Shown in pieces: positions 20,267 to 28,787 of a DNA stretch of 64,000 nt. This DNA is from Achromobacter seleniivolatilans (GTDB taxonomy: Bacteria > Pseudomonadota > Gammaproteobacteria > Burkholderiales > Burkholderiaceae_B). A program made the position numbers and the translations under genes. Every line of letters begins with the position of its first letter. Position 1 is the first letter of the stretch. The stretch is taken from assembly GCF_030864005.1 (NCBI RefSeq), contig NZ_CP132976.1:5642001-5706000 (forward strand), written 5' to 3'. The notes under the pieces are model-generated. The model had not been told where the DNA came from. It was given only the letters and a program-made list of their open reading frames with translations, and ran no database searches.

Positions 20267-21490
20267 TCAGAATCCCGCTTGATAAGCGATACGAAAAACG
20301 CCCTGATTCAGACGTATAGCCTGGTCGCGCTGGTGCGTCACCCCTGCCTGCACAATAAATCCGATTGGCGTCACATACGTGACAGCGCCCGAGACTGCCC
20401 AATCCCAATCCGCTAGCAGCCCAAACTGCGCCAGTTTCTGATCATTGCCAGACAACTTGCGTGCGGCAGCCGTGGCGACGAACTGCCAGCGGTCTCGCGA
20501 CAGCGATATCGACGTGACGCCGTTCCCGTTGGAAACCGGCGCGCCACGGAAGGCGCTGGAAAAGGTTGCCTCGTTGAACCAGCTCATATTCCACTCATTG
20601 CCCAGCGGCAGGTCGTAACGCAGCCGCGCCGATACGGTGTTGGCGCTGTGCCCATACCGGGGCTCCACGTACAGCCTGCCTGCGTCCACGCCACCGGACA
20701 GCCGGTCCAGACCCGGCAGGTCTTGAAAATCGTACGACAAGATAAATGACTTGAGTTTGTCGCTGAACGCCGGCGGTTGATCGGGCCGGATGAAGCCGCC
20801 GTCAAGGCTTAACCGGCGATTCAGGCTCGTGTCGTCACTTTTGAACAGCATGGCGGAGAAGGAGTGTGCGCCGTGACCCGCCGTGGCAAAGGTGTAGCGG
20901 CCACCCAATCCAATCGAGCCGCGGAACTCGGAGTTTTCGTTGAACCCGCTGTATAGGCCATCCACCACATGCCAGGCGTCGCCGAACCCAAGATCCATTT
21001 TTCCGGCGTACAGCGCGTAGTTGTCAGCGGAGTAGGCGGCAAACAGGTTGTCCAGGTTGACGCCCAGGTCAGAAAACGCGTTGTCCTTGGTGGCATTGGT
21101 GGACGAGTTGAACGTGGCTTTCGTGCGAATCGAAAATTGTCGGCTCAACTGAGCAACCAATGCGGCCTCTGCGGTGGGCTGCACGCTGTTCCAGTGCGAA
21201 CGCGGAATCTGTCCGTGGTCGTCCTTGACACCGAAATAGCCGGTGTATCCGGTCATCAGCAGAAAGCGGCCGTTCAACCGGGGATAGCTGTCTTCGCCAT
21301 CCCCTAATTCACTGTAGGGCGTCAGGAATATTTCGGTCTTGAAAATGTCCCTGGCCTCTTGCGCGGACACGGCCTGCATACTTAAGGCAAGCACGGCCAT
21401 GCAGCTGCCCGCCAGTCCTGCGCCTTGCATGCTGGCTATGATCCATGTCCAGCATGTGCGCCACGGCGAAGGACTGATGGGGGTGAGCAT
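20267..21490 (-). CDS. predicted outer-membrane beta-barrel protein of unknown function
   Basis: About 407 residues. An N-terminal export signal ends at about VSAQEA; the mature part is rich in alternating hydrophobic/polar strands with aromatic girdles (for example RFLLMTGYTGYFGV, YALYAGKMDLGFGD, WQFVATAAARKLSG) and ends in FRIAYQAGF, a terminal phenylalanine as required by the BAM machinery. I do not recognise a named family; it could be a porin or a barrel that anchors or feeds the flanking hydrolases. The start is uncertain: ATG 21490 is used, with ATG 21430 or a GTG at 21517 overlapping the previous stop as alternatives. It lies between two serine hydrolase genes. Confidence 0.72.
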   Translation of the reverse strand: MLTPISPSPWRTCWTWIIASMQGAGLAGSCMAVLALSMQAVSAQEARDIFKTEIFLTPYSELGDGEDSYPRLNGRFLLMTGYTGYFGVKDDHGQIPRSHWNSVQPTAEAALVAQLSRQFSIRTKATFNSSTNATKDNAFSDLGVNLDNLFAAYSADNYALYAGKMDLGFGDAWHVVDGLYSGFNENSEFRGSIGLGGRYTFATAGHGAHSFSAMLFKSDDTSLNRRLSLDGGFIRPDQPPAFSDKLKSFILSYDFQDLPGLDRLSGGVDAGRLYVEPRYGHSANTVSARLRYDLPLGNEWNMSWFNEATFSSAFRGAPVSNGNGVTSISLSRDRWQFVATAAARKLSGNDQKLAQFGLLADWDWAVSGAVTYVTPIGFIVQAGVTHQRDQAIRLNQGVFRIAYQAGF

Positions 21491-21513
21491 TGCCGCACAT
21501 AACCTTGGCCGGC

Positions 21514-22656
21514 TCACCGGGCCAGCTCGGCCGCCAGTTCCCGAACCTGCGAATGAATATTCCCGAACATCGCGAAATTCACGCGGCTGGCGACCACAAA
21601 TACGCCTAGCCCGCGGTTAGGAGACAAGACCGCATAGCTCATGAATCCACCCAGGCCTCCGCTTTTGCCGAGCAATAACGGCGTTTGATTGCGGGGCAGG
21701 GTGACGACCCATCCCAGCCCCATGCCGTCGGCGTCGGTCACTTCCGTTCCGACAACAGACTTCAGGCCGTCGTAGGGCAACCAGAGCGCGTGATCCAGCG
21801 TAAAGGCTTCTTGCGCTTGTTTGGCGCCGTCCAAATGCCATCGCATCCAGCGCGCCATGTCTGCGCCTGTGGAATAAATTCCTGCGCTGGCGTACATCAC
21901 GTCAGGCGCCGGGGCGTTTGGATCGGCCTTGCCAAAAGGGTCCAGCCCGGTCATCAAGCGCTTCTTTTGCGCGTCGGTGAGAGTATTGGCCGTATCGGTA
22001 AGGCCGGCTGGTTTCAGGACTTCATTGGCCAGCACCGTCGAATAATCCGCGCCTCCCGCCTTTGCCAGCGCATCGCCCAGCAAGCCGAAACCCAAGTTTG
22101 AATACAGCGTTGTGGTTCCGGGAACATAGGCGGGCTTGTGGCTGCCCATCCATTTCCAGTAGTAGGCGCGGTCGAAGGCGGAAAAGGGATTGTCCGAAGG
22201 CTTGGCATCCGGATTTGGCAGTTCGCGCGGCAGGCCCGCAGAGTGCGTGGCAAGGTCAAGCAGCGTGATCGGACGGCCGTTAACTTCGACGCGGGCGTTG
22301 TCCGGCGCGTATTTGGCCAAGGGGTCGGTCAGCTTGACGCGGCCCTTGGCGGCCAGCGAGGCCAGCACATCCCCAGCGAAGACTTTCGAGACGGAGGCGA
22401 TTCTGAAAATGGAATTTTCGTCTGGCTCAACACCGCTGCCAGGCGCCGTTTCGCCATATGCCTGAATGACGGTTTCGTCACCACGAACCACGGCAATGAT
22501 GACTGCCGGCGCCCCTGAGTTCAGGTATAGCTGCATGCCGGCCATGGACACGGCATCTTGCAAGGCCAGGTCGGTAGCACGGGCTGGGTTGGCGCCTAAC
22601 GCGCATACGGTGAGTGCAAGAGTGGTAAAGCGCGAAAAGATGCGAGACGCCAGCAT
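21514..22656 (-). CDS. ampH: AmpH-like D-alanyl-D-alanine carboxypeptidase/endopeptidase
   Basis: A 380-residue exported protein (signal peptide about 1-27, ending ARA) of the class C beta-lactamase/low-molecular-weight PBP fold. Motifs are SVSK (S88, K91), YSN in TTLYSNLGFGLLGDAL and KSG in LLLGKSGGLGGFM. This triad and length match AmpH, a peptidoglycan DD-carboxy/endopeptidase with weak beta-lactamase activity. The ATG at 22656 has GAGAG upstream; the 57-codon extension to 22827 overlaps the LytTR gene and is rejected. It is the first gene of the ampH-barrel-hydrolase unit and lies 151 bases downstream of the LytTR regulator gene. Confidence 0.88.
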   Translation of the reverse strand: MLASRIFSRFTTLALTVCALGANPARATDLALQDAVSMAGMQLYLNSGAPAVIIAVVRGDETVIQAYGETAPGSGVEPDENSIFRIASVSKVFAGDVLASLAAKGRVKLTDPLAKYAPDNARVEVNGRPITLLDLATHSAGLPRELPNPDAKPSDNPFSAFDRAYYWKWMGSHKPAYVPGTTTLYSNLGFGLLGDALAKAGGADYSTVLANEVLKPAGLTDTANTLTDAQKKRLMTGLDPFGKADPNAPAPDVMYASAGIYSTGADMARWMRWHLDGAKQAQEAFTLDHALWLPYDGLKSVVGTEVTDADGMGLGWVVTLPRNQTPLLLGKSGGLGGFMSYAVLSPNRGLGVFVVASRVNFAMFGNIHSQVRELAAELAR

Positions 22657-22807
22657 GCCGATTCTCTCAATGAGTTCCAGGGTGCGGGGTTCTCCGCAAG
22701 CCAGATGATCCCAAAACCGTGAGAAATGGCTACATTGCCAGGACGAAACAACATGCCGGCGTGACGAACCGCATGTAACTCGGGCCATCGCATGACGCGG
22801 GCGGGAT

Positions 22808-23725
22808 TTAGATCCCCATGCGCTCACGCAAGGTTTTCCGGTAAGAACGCGATACCGGCCAAGCGCTGTCCATGGAGCGCATTCTGATCAGCCACTTGTC
22901 GACGCTTCTGCGGTCCACATCAACGACATGCAATGCGTTCACGACGGCTGTTCTGTGTATTCGGAAGAATACTTTCTCCGGCAGCAAGGTCAGCCACATG
23001 CCAAGCGGGCGCGAATCGAGCACCATCGATCCATTGTCCAACCATATTTCGCTGTAGTTGCCGGCGGAACGCACGCCAATGATGGCTTCCGGCTGAACGC
23101 CCCGCACAACGCCGCGCATGCTCAGATAGATCAGGGGCGTGGTGCTTTCGTATAGGGTGGTGCGGGTATGACCAGCGCGGTCCGAATACTTGGCCTGGCC
23201 AATGAGGTTGGCGCATTGATACAAGGCATTGACGTCGTCGGCGCACCAGGTTTTGTGTTTGGTAGTGGTGTCGAAGCCGATAATCCCAAACAGTTTTTTG
23301 TTGTGGAACACCGGCACGCTCAACACACTCTTATTGCCCTGACGCAGGAACTCCACCTGAATAACGCGGGCAGTGCGGGGTAGATCGTTCACGTCGTGAA
23401 CCGCCACGGCATAACCTTGCACCATGTACCGGTGCAGCCAAGCGATCAGCGTAGTCGGTACATCTTGAAGTTCGGCCACGAAGGGTTCCGTCTGTCCGCG
23501 GCACCATTCATGCGTATTGCGAAACCGAAGCATGTCGGGCCGGTACTCAAGCATCCATGCCCGGTCCACATCTGATGTCTTGCCCATGAAAGCCAGTTGC
23601 TCGGATATTGCATCGTCAACAGGGTATTCGAGCAAACTCATCGCGCAGCGATACGGCCAGTCCCTGGAAGGGCTTAATGCAAAATCGGTCGTGGTGTGGG
23701 TCTTGAACTTGCCTGCAACCTTCAT
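22808..23725 (-). CDS. GAF-LytTR transcriptional regulator
   Basis: A 305-residue cytoplasmic regulator. Residues about 45-185 look like a GAF sensor domain (LRQGNKSVLSVPVFHNKKL, then FGIIGFDTTTKHKTW), and about 205-305 form a LytTR DNA-binding domain with AIIGVRSAGNYSEIWLDNG, VFFRIHRTAVVNALHV and the terminal WPVSRSYRKTLRERMG. LytTR proteins bind direct repeats and are usually attached to receiver domains; a GAF input instead suggests a small-molecule or redox signal. ATG 23725 has GGGGG seven bases upstream, better than the ATG at 23764. Its position before ampH suggests it controls the ampH-barrel-hydrolase genes. Confidence 0.86.
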   Translation of the reverse strand: MKVAGKFKTHTTTDFALSPSRDWPYRCAMSLLEYPVDDAISEQLAFMGKTSDVDRAWMLEYRPDMLRFRNTHEWCRGQTEPFVAELQDVPTTLIAWLHRYMVQGYAVAVHDVNDLPRTARVIQVEFLRQGNKSVLSVPVFHNKKLFGIIGFDTTTKHKTWCADDVNALYQCANLIGQAKYSDRAGHTRTTLYESTTPLIYLSMRGVVRGVQPEAIIGVRSAGNYSEIWLDNGSMVLDSRPLGMWLTLLPEKVFFRIHRTAVVNALHVVDVDRRSVDKWLIRMRSMDSAWPVSRSYRKTLRERMGI

Positions 23726-23841
23726 GTGTGGCCCCCTGCCAAGCCGCGATTTTCTCTCTGGCATTGTCGAATGACAAGTATGTATACGCTTGCCATATGC
23801 TTATGCAGGTTGTTCCGAGCGGCGTGGCGATGCCCGGTGCT

Positions 23842-24141
23842 TCATTCCCTAAACCCCTTCATCGCGTGCGCCAGGTACTCGGCTTTGCTGACCCGCCCGT
23901 CTCCGTCGGTATCCATTGCGGCCAGTTGTTCCACGGAGATCTCTTGGACGAGCAAGCCTCTGCTCAAGTAGCCGTCGGCATCCACGTCTTGTTTGGCGAA
24001 TGCCAACGCCATCCGAGCCTGATATTCCTGCTGGGTGACGGATGCTTTGCCGGAGCTGGTTGCGGGCTGCGCAGACGCGATTCCCGCCGTCAGGGCAAGT
24101 ATCGCTGTGGCCACGGCCTGCGCCATCTTGGGTAATGTCAT
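23842..24141 (-). CDS. periplasmic EF-hand calcium-binding protein
   Basis: A 99-residue protein with a signal peptide (1-24, ending IASA before QPA) and two EF-hand loops: DVDADGYLSRGL at about 52-63 and DTDGDGRVSKAE at about 76-87. Both have Asp or Ser at the usual calcium positions; the second is canonical with terminal Glu, while the first ends in Leu where Glu is usual, so it may bind weakly. The chain ends soon after the second hand. Similar small EF-hand proteins are common in Burkholderiales and have no assigned role. It is followed downstream by the LytTR gene on the same strand. Confidence 0.87.
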   Translation of the reverse strand: MTLPKMAQAVATAILALTAGIASAQPATSSGKASVTQQEYQARMALAFAKQDVDADGYLSRGLLVQEISVEQLAAMDTDGDGRVSKAEYLAHAMKGFRE

Positions 24142-24162
24142 GCGTTGTTCCAGGGTTTGAAT

Positions 24163-24924
24163 TCAGACGTGCGTTAAAGGCTTGCGGTTGATTTTGGCAA
24201 ATTTATACAAGGCATCCCGATCCAGGATCGTCATGCCGCCGTAATGCGTTTGCAACACACCCGCCCGGGCCAGCTGGGTCAGCGCGGCATTGCAACGTTG
24301 GCGCGATACGCCGCAAAGGCTGGCAATTTCTTCCTGCGATATTTTCAGACGTCCGTTGGTGCCCGAATGCTGTTCGGCATCCACTTGCGCGGCGACGGCG
24401 CGCGCAACAGTGGTGTCGACGTCCAGCAGCACATTGCCGGTGTAGCTGGCCATCAGCCAATCCACGCGCTGCGCCAGATGCGCCATCAGCGCCTTGGTGA
24501 ATTCAATATTGTTGTTCCACAGGCGTTCGCAGGTATCTCGCGGCAATATCACGACCCGGCTGGGCCGCAACGCAACGACTTCATATTCGAATGGTTCGCG
24601 GCGAATCATCGTGGCTTCGCCAAACCAGCTCCCCGTGCTGAAACCCGCCAGCGACAGGGACCGGCCATCCACGCCACGTGATGTCCACTTCACCAGGCCT
24701 TCCACCATTCCATACCAGCCGGGCGAACGGGAACCCGCTCGGAACAGGTATTCGCCAGCGGCCAGCGACACCATGCGCAATTCAGAGCGCACCAAATGGC
24801 GTTCAAGCTCCGGCAAGCCCTTGTACCAGGGCACGACGTCCAGCATTTTGTCGACCGGACACGGGGCAAGCCGCCGTTTCACGTTTGATGATTCGTTGCC
24901 AGCATCCGCAGGCGGTCCGCGCAT
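24163..24924 (-). CDS. Crp/Fnr-family transcriptional regulator
   Basis: A 253-residue regulator: a cyclic-nucleotide-binding-like beta-roll (about 35-150, with GEYLFRAGSRSPGWYGMVEG and GSWFGEATMIRREPFEYEVV), a long dimer helix, and a C-terminal Crp-type winged HTH (about 185-245, with ISQEEIASLCGVSRQRCNAA). The FGE-x-(n)-RxxY cAMP pocket is only partly kept (FGEATMIRREPFEYE lacks the RAA pair), so it may bind another ligand or none. There is no N-terminal Cys cluster of Fnr type. ATG 24924 has GGGGGA upstream. It is divergent from the binding-protein/BKACE/SDR genes and may control them. Confidence 0.87.
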   Translation of the reverse strand: MRGPPADAGNESSNVKRRLAPCPVDKMLDVVPWYKGLPELERHLVRSELRMVSLAAGEYLFRAGSRSPGWYGMVEGLVKWTSRGVDGRSLSLAGFSTGSWFGEATMIRREPFEYEVVALRPSRVVILPRDTCERLWNNNIEFTKALMAHLAQRVDWLMASYTGNVLLDVDTTVARAVAAQVDAEQHSGTNGRLKISQEEIASLCGVSRQRCNAALTQLARAGVLQTHYGGMTILDRDALYKFAKINRKPLTHV

Positions 24925-25063
24925 ATTTCCCCCATTTGGCCGAGCCGATACCGCTCAGGTAAACCCTAGGACGCTTTGTCACCATGATGACTGTCCGCGC
25001 CAATGGACCGGTCCCAGAATAGCCGAGGCCCTCAGAGCCGAAAAACCATAAAAGGAGATAGGT

Positions 25064-26287
25064 ATGTTGTCAATGCCACGCACGATGACCCGCAGTGCCT
25101 TAGCTTGCGGCGCCGCCGTCTTGCTCCTGAACACCCCTGTTGCCAGCGCGCAGATCTCGGACGATGTTATTCGAATCGGGTTCATCACGGATCTGTCCGG
25201 CGTCTACTCCGGTCCCGACGGCCCTGGCGGCGTGGAAGCCATCAAAATGGCTATCGAGGAAATGGGCGGAGAAATCAACGGCAAGAAGATTGAACTGTTG
25301 ACGGCAGACCATCAGAACAAAGCCGATATTGCGTCGGCCAAGGCGCGGGAATGGTTCGACCAGAAAGGCTTGGATATGCTGATCGGGGGCACGAACTCCA
25401 GCACGGCGCTGGCGATGTCCAAGGTAGCCGCTGATAAGAAAAAGCCGATTATTGTGGTGGGCGCGGGCGCGCCGGCATTAACCAACGAGCAGTGCACGCC
25501 CTATACCTTGAACTATGCGTACGACACGGTTGCTCTGGCGCGTGGCACGGGGTCGGCGGTGGTCAAGGCGGGCGGCAAGACCTGGTATTTCCTGACGGCT
25601 GATTACGCCTTCGGCAACGCGTTGCAGGCCGATACGACAAAGGTGGTGGAAGCCGGCGGCGGCAAGGTCGTGGGATCGGTAAAACACCCGCTGTCTTCCA
25701 GCGATTTCTCGTCTTTTCTGCTGCAAGCGCAGGGTAGCAAGGCAGAAATTCTTGCGCTCGCGAACGCGGGTGCAGACGCCACAAGCGCCATCAAGGCAGC
25801 CAACGAGTTTGGTATTACCAAGACGATGCGCTTGGCCGGTTTGATTATGTTCATCAACGACATCCACGCCATGGGACTGCCTGCAACGCAAGGCATGTAT
25901 CTGACCGACAGCTGGTATTGGAACGCGTCGGAGCCGTCGCGTGCATGGAGCCAGAAATTCTTCGAAAAGCGCAAGGCCATGCCCTCGTCGCTTCAAGCCG
26001 CGGATTATTCCGCCGCGTTGCAGTATCTGCGCGCCGTCAAGGCAACGGGTACGGATGACGCCGATCGCGTGCTGGCCTATATGCGTGAGAACAAGCTGAA
26101 CGATATGTACATCAAGGATGGGGTGGTCCGGCCGGATGGACGCGTCGTGCACGACATGTATCTGTTGCAGGTGAAGACGCCGGAACAGTCCAAAGAGCCC
26201 TGGGACTACTTCAACGTGCTGCAAACCATTGACGGCCATCAAGCCTTTACCACTCAGGCAGAAAGCCGCTGCACGCTCTGGAAGTAA
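25064..26287 (+). CDS. ABC-type branched-chain amino acid-like substrate-binding protein
   Basis: A 407-residue periplasmic protein with a Sec signal peptide (cut at about VASA before QISDD) and the type I periplasmic-binding fold (Peripla_BP_6): VIRIGFITDLSGVYSGPDGP, IELLTADHQNKADIASAKAR, TWYFLTADYAFGNALQ. It would deliver a small organic solute to an inner-membrane ABC transporter, but no permease or ATPase gene is adjacent, so it must share one encoded elsewhere. AAGGAG precedes the ATG. It is the first of three co-directional genes with a beta-keto acid cleavage enzyme and an SDR dehydrogenase, so the solute probably feeds that pathway. Confidence 0.91.
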   Translation: MLSMPRTMTRSALACGAAVLLLNTPVASAQISDDVIRIGFITDLSGVYSGPDGPGGVEAIKMAIEEMGGEINGKKIELLTADHQNKADIASAKAREWFDQKGLDMLIGGTNSSTALAMSKVAADKKKPIIVVGAGAPALTNEQCTPYTLNYAYDTVALARGTGSAVVKAGGKTWYFLTADYAFGNALQADTTKVVEAGGGKVVGSVKHPLSSSDFSSFLLQAQGSKAEILALANAGADATSAIKAANEFGITKTMRLAGLIMFINDIHAMGLPATQGMYLTDSWYWNASEPSRAWSQKFFEKRKAMPSSLQAADYSAALQYLRAVKATGTDDADRVLAYMRENKLNDMYIKDGVVRPDGRVVHDMYLLQVKTPEQSKEPWDYFNVLQTIDGHQAFTTQAESRCTLWK

Positions 26288-26320
26288 ACGGCGCGCTCCT
26301 ATTTCTACACGAGAACCTTC

Positions 26321-27235
26321 ATGGCCAAACGCAAAGTCATTGTGACCATCGCCCCGACCGGGGGCATGGCATTCAAGAGTCAGAATCCGCATCTGCCAAC
26401 ACAACCGGCGGAGATCGCCGAGGACGTTTACCGCTGCTACAACGCGGGAGCCAGCGTGGTGGCGCTGCACGCGCGCCGGCCGGACGATCAGGCCACGTGC
26501 GACCCGGCGATCTACCGCGACATGAATCAGCGCATCCGCGAGCGCTGCGACATCGTGCTGAACAATTCAACTGGTGGCGGCGTCCATGGCGATATGGTCA
26601 AAGAGACCTATCCCGGCAACTGGGAGATATTGTGGGAAGAGCGTATCCGGGGCATGGATGCTGGCGCTGAGATGTGCACGCTGGACGCCACGACACTGAA
26701 TCTGGCATTCGGCGATCGCGAATATCTGATGAATACACCGTTGAGCAAGGCTCGCGAGCTGGCGGCGGGCATGAAGGCGCGCGGAATCAAACCCGAGTGG
26801 GAAGTCTTCAGTCCTACCCACATTCTGCAAGACGCTACGACCTTGATTGATGAGGGCCTGGACGAAGCGCCGCATTTCATTAATCTGGTCATGAATGTGC
26901 ATCGGAATTTCCAGAATGCGATGCCGTTTTCGCCGCGCCATCTGCAAATGATGGTGGACCTGTTGCCGAAGAACAGCATCTTCTGCGTGAGCGGGATTGG
27001 GCCGTCGCAATTGGAAGCCAATATTAGCGCGCTGCTGTTGGGCGGCCATGCGCGTGTTGGTCTGGAAGACAATCTGTACTACCGCCACGGAGAGCTTGCG
27101 ACCAACGTCCAGTTGACCGAGCGCGTCGTACGCATCATCCGGGAAATGGATATGGAGCCAGCCACACCTGCCGAGGCGCGTGAAATCCTGGGCCTTCCGC
27201 AAAAGAGCGGCATCCGCCCCGAGTTCGCGATCTGA
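26321..27235 (+). CDS. BKACE-family beta-keto acid cleavage enzyme with altered zinc site
   Basis: A 304-residue TIM-barrel enzyme of the 3-keto-5-aminohexanoate cleavage (Kce/BKACE, DUF849) family, which condenses a beta-keto acid with acetyl-CoA to give acetoacetate and a new CoA thioester. Conserved parts are VIVTIAPTGGM, NNSTGGGVHGDM, GMDAGAEMCTLDATTLNL, FCVSGIGPSQ and the Glu of VGLEDNLYYRHGELATN near 249. The first zinc site normally reads H-x-H; here the segment is VALHARRPDD, so residue 48 is Ala and only H50 remains. The substrate is unknown; the neighbours point to a compound imported by the binding protein and oxidised by the SDR. Confidence 0.88.
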   Translation: MAKRKVIVTIAPTGGMAFKSQNPHLPTQPAEIAEDVYRCYNAGASVVALHARRPDDQATCDPAIYRDMNQRIRERCDIVLNNSTGGGVHGDMVKETYPGNWEILWEERIRGMDAGAEMCTLDATTLNLAFGDREYLMNTPLSKARELAAGMKARGIKPEWEVFSPTHILQDATTLIDEGLDEAPHFINLVMNVHRNFQNAMPFSPRHLQMMVDLLPKNSIFCVSGIGPSQLEANISALLLGGHARVGLEDNLYYRHGELATNVQLTERVVRIIREMDMEPATPAEAREILGLPQKSGIRPEFAI

Positions 27236-27299
27236 CCCCGGTTCTGGCCAGCGCGGCAATCCACCGTGCTGGCGTTTATACATTTAGCGGCGAAGCAAC

Positions 27300-28076
27300 A
27301 TGAGCGAATCTCTGAAAGGAAAGCGGGTTCTGGTCACGGCGGGCGCACAAGGCATAGGCCTGGCGATCGCCCGGAAATTCCTGGCGGCGGGCGCCACCGT
27401 ACATATTTGCGACGTGGACGCCAATGCCTGCCAGGCAGTGATGGATGAGCACCCCTCGTTAAGCGTCAGCCTGACAGATGTGTCCAACGAGGCTCAGGTG
27501 CTTTCCCTGTACGACGAACTGTCCAGAAAGTGGGGAAAGCTGGATGCGCTGATCAACAATGCGGGCGTCTCTGGACCGACAAGCCGGCTGGAAGACACCA
27601 CGCTGGATGCCTGGCAGAACACGCTGGATGTGAATCTGACCGGCGCCTTTCTTTGCGCGCGCAGTGCGGTGCCCCTGCTGCAGGCGGCCGGGGGCGGCGC
27701 CATCGTCAATGTCTCGTCGGTGGCGGGCCGTTTGGGCTTTTCGCTGCGCACCCCCTATAGCGCCAGCAAGTTCGGCATGGCGGGTTTGACCCAAACCTGG
27801 GCGATGGAGCTGGGTCCGTCCAATATCCGGGTCAATTCCGTTTTGCCGGGCGTGGTGTCCGGCGACCGGGTGGAGCGGGTGATTGCTGCCCGCGCGGCCG
27901 CTGGCGGTGTCAGCAATGACGAGATGCGCGAGCAACTGGTTGAGAAGGTGTCGATGCGGCGCATGACGACCCCGCAGGATGTTGCCAATCAGGTGGCCTA
28001 TTTGTGCTCGGACGAGGGCGCAATCATCAGCGGCCAAAGTATTTCGGTCTGCGGCAACGTCGAACACCTGGGTTGA
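27300..28076 (+). CDS. short-chain dehydrogenase/reductase (SDR)
   Basis: A 258-residue classical SDR. The Rossmann motif is TAGAQGIGLAIA (TGxxxGIG type with Ala in place of the first Gly), followed by the NAD-selecting Asp in HICDVDANA, NNAGVSG, catalytic Ser in VNVSSVAGR and the YSASK active-site pair. It probably oxidises a secondary alcohol to a ketone with NAD, which fits production of a beta-keto acid for the adjacent BKACE. The ATG overlaps no gene and has no strong ribosome-binding site; 64 bases separate it from BKACE. Downstream (28092-28130) lie two overlapping inverted repeats without a T run, a weak terminator candidate. Confidence 0.91.
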   Translation: MSESLKGKRVLVTAGAQGIGLAIARKFLAAGATVHICDVDANACQAVMDEHPSLSVSLTDVSNEAQVLSLYDELSRKWGKLDALINNAGVSGPTSRLEDTTLDAWQNTLDVNLTGAFLCARSAVPLLQAAGGGAIVNVSSVAGRLGFSLRTPYSASKFGMAGLTQTWAMELGPSNIRVNSVLPGVVSGDRVERVIAARAAAGGVSNDEMREQLVEKVSMRRMTTPQDVANQVAYLCSDEGAIISGQSISVCGNVEHLG

Positions 28077-28157
28077 GGCACGCGCGCCACACCGGACTTG
28101 TCCGGCGGTTGCCAAAGGGCTGACCGCCGGTCCATAATCTGCGCTCTATCTTTAACT

Positions 28158-28176
28158 GATAACCGTTCGCATTACG
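28158..28176 (+). promoter_or_regulatory. possible Fur box upstream of the fecI-like gene
   Basis: GATAACCGTTCGCATTACG matches the 19-bp Fur consensus at 11 positions by eye and lies 36 bases before the sigma-factor start, where iron repression would be expected. Weak sequence match; supported mainly by position. Confidence 0.3.
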
Positions 28177-28211
28177 AATCGTGCGAGGTTGTCGCGTGAG
28201 CGGGCGAGATC

Positions 28212-28787
28212 GTGAAGGGTTCGGAACGCTTTTCCAATGACTTCGAGCGTCTGTATGGCAACCATCACAGCTGGTTGCTGGCCTGGGTGAATTGGCGCCT
28301 GGGCAATGCGGCGGATGCCGCCGATCTGGCGCATGACGCATTTGTGCGCCTGCTGACGCGGCCCTGCCATTTCGACACCGCCCAGCAGGCCCGGACCTAT
28401 CTGCGGAAAATGGCCAATGGCATGTGCGTCGATCTGTGGCGCCGCCGCAGTCTTGAGCAGGCTTGGCTGGATGCGTTGGCGACTCAGCCGGAGCCGGTCA
28501 CCTCGTCCGCCGAACAACAGGCCATCGTGCTTGAGGCCTTGGGTGAAATCGACGCGATGCTGAGAGAACTGCCTCCCAAGGCGGCTCATGCTTTTGTCAT
28601 GGCTGTGGCTTGCGAGATGACAGATCAGGAAGTGGCCGACGTTCTGAATGTGTCGTCCCGCATGGTGCGCAAGTATGTCGCGCAGGCCATGCTGTGCTGC
28701 ATGAAACTCGAAGCGCGGCTGGCTGCCGGACTCCCGGAAAACAAAGGTGAGCCGCCGATGTTGGCGCCCTGCGTGGCGGCGTTATGA
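28212..28787 (+). CDS. fecI: FecI-type ECF RNA polymerase sigma factor
   Basis: A 191-residue sigma-70 family protein with sigma region 2 (about 10-80: FERLYGNHHSWLLAWVNWRL, then DAADLAHDAFVRLL) and region 4 (about 115-165: LRELPPKAAHAFVMAVACEM, then VADVLNVSSRMVRKYVAQAM). It would direct transcription of the siderophore receptor gene when the receptor signals through FecR. The start is GTG at 28212; no other start keeps region 2 intact. The stop overlaps the fecR start by 4 bases (ATGA). The order sigma-FecR-TonB receptor is the classical iron-starvation signalling cassette. Confidence 0.89.
   Translation: MKGSERFSNDFERLYGNHHSWLLAWVNWRLGNAADAADLAHDAFVRLLTRPCHFDTAQQARTYLRKMANGMCVDLWRRRSLEQAWLDALATQPEPVTSSAEQQAIVLEALGEIDAMLRELPPKAAHAFVMAVACEMTDQEVADVLNVSSRMVRKYVAQAMLCCMKLEARLAAGLPENKGEPPMLAPCVAAL

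Noticed and set aside
18682..22656. Resistance-type AmpC beta-lactamase
   Set aside because: Motif details (YAN and HSG in one, YSN and KSG in the other), the extra C-terminal domain and the absence of an AmpR-type LysR partner fit peptidases better.
28092..28130. Riboswitch or attenuator from two mutually exclusive stems after the SDR gene
   Set aside because: The stems lie downstream of a gene, are short, lack a T run and match no riboswitch class I know.
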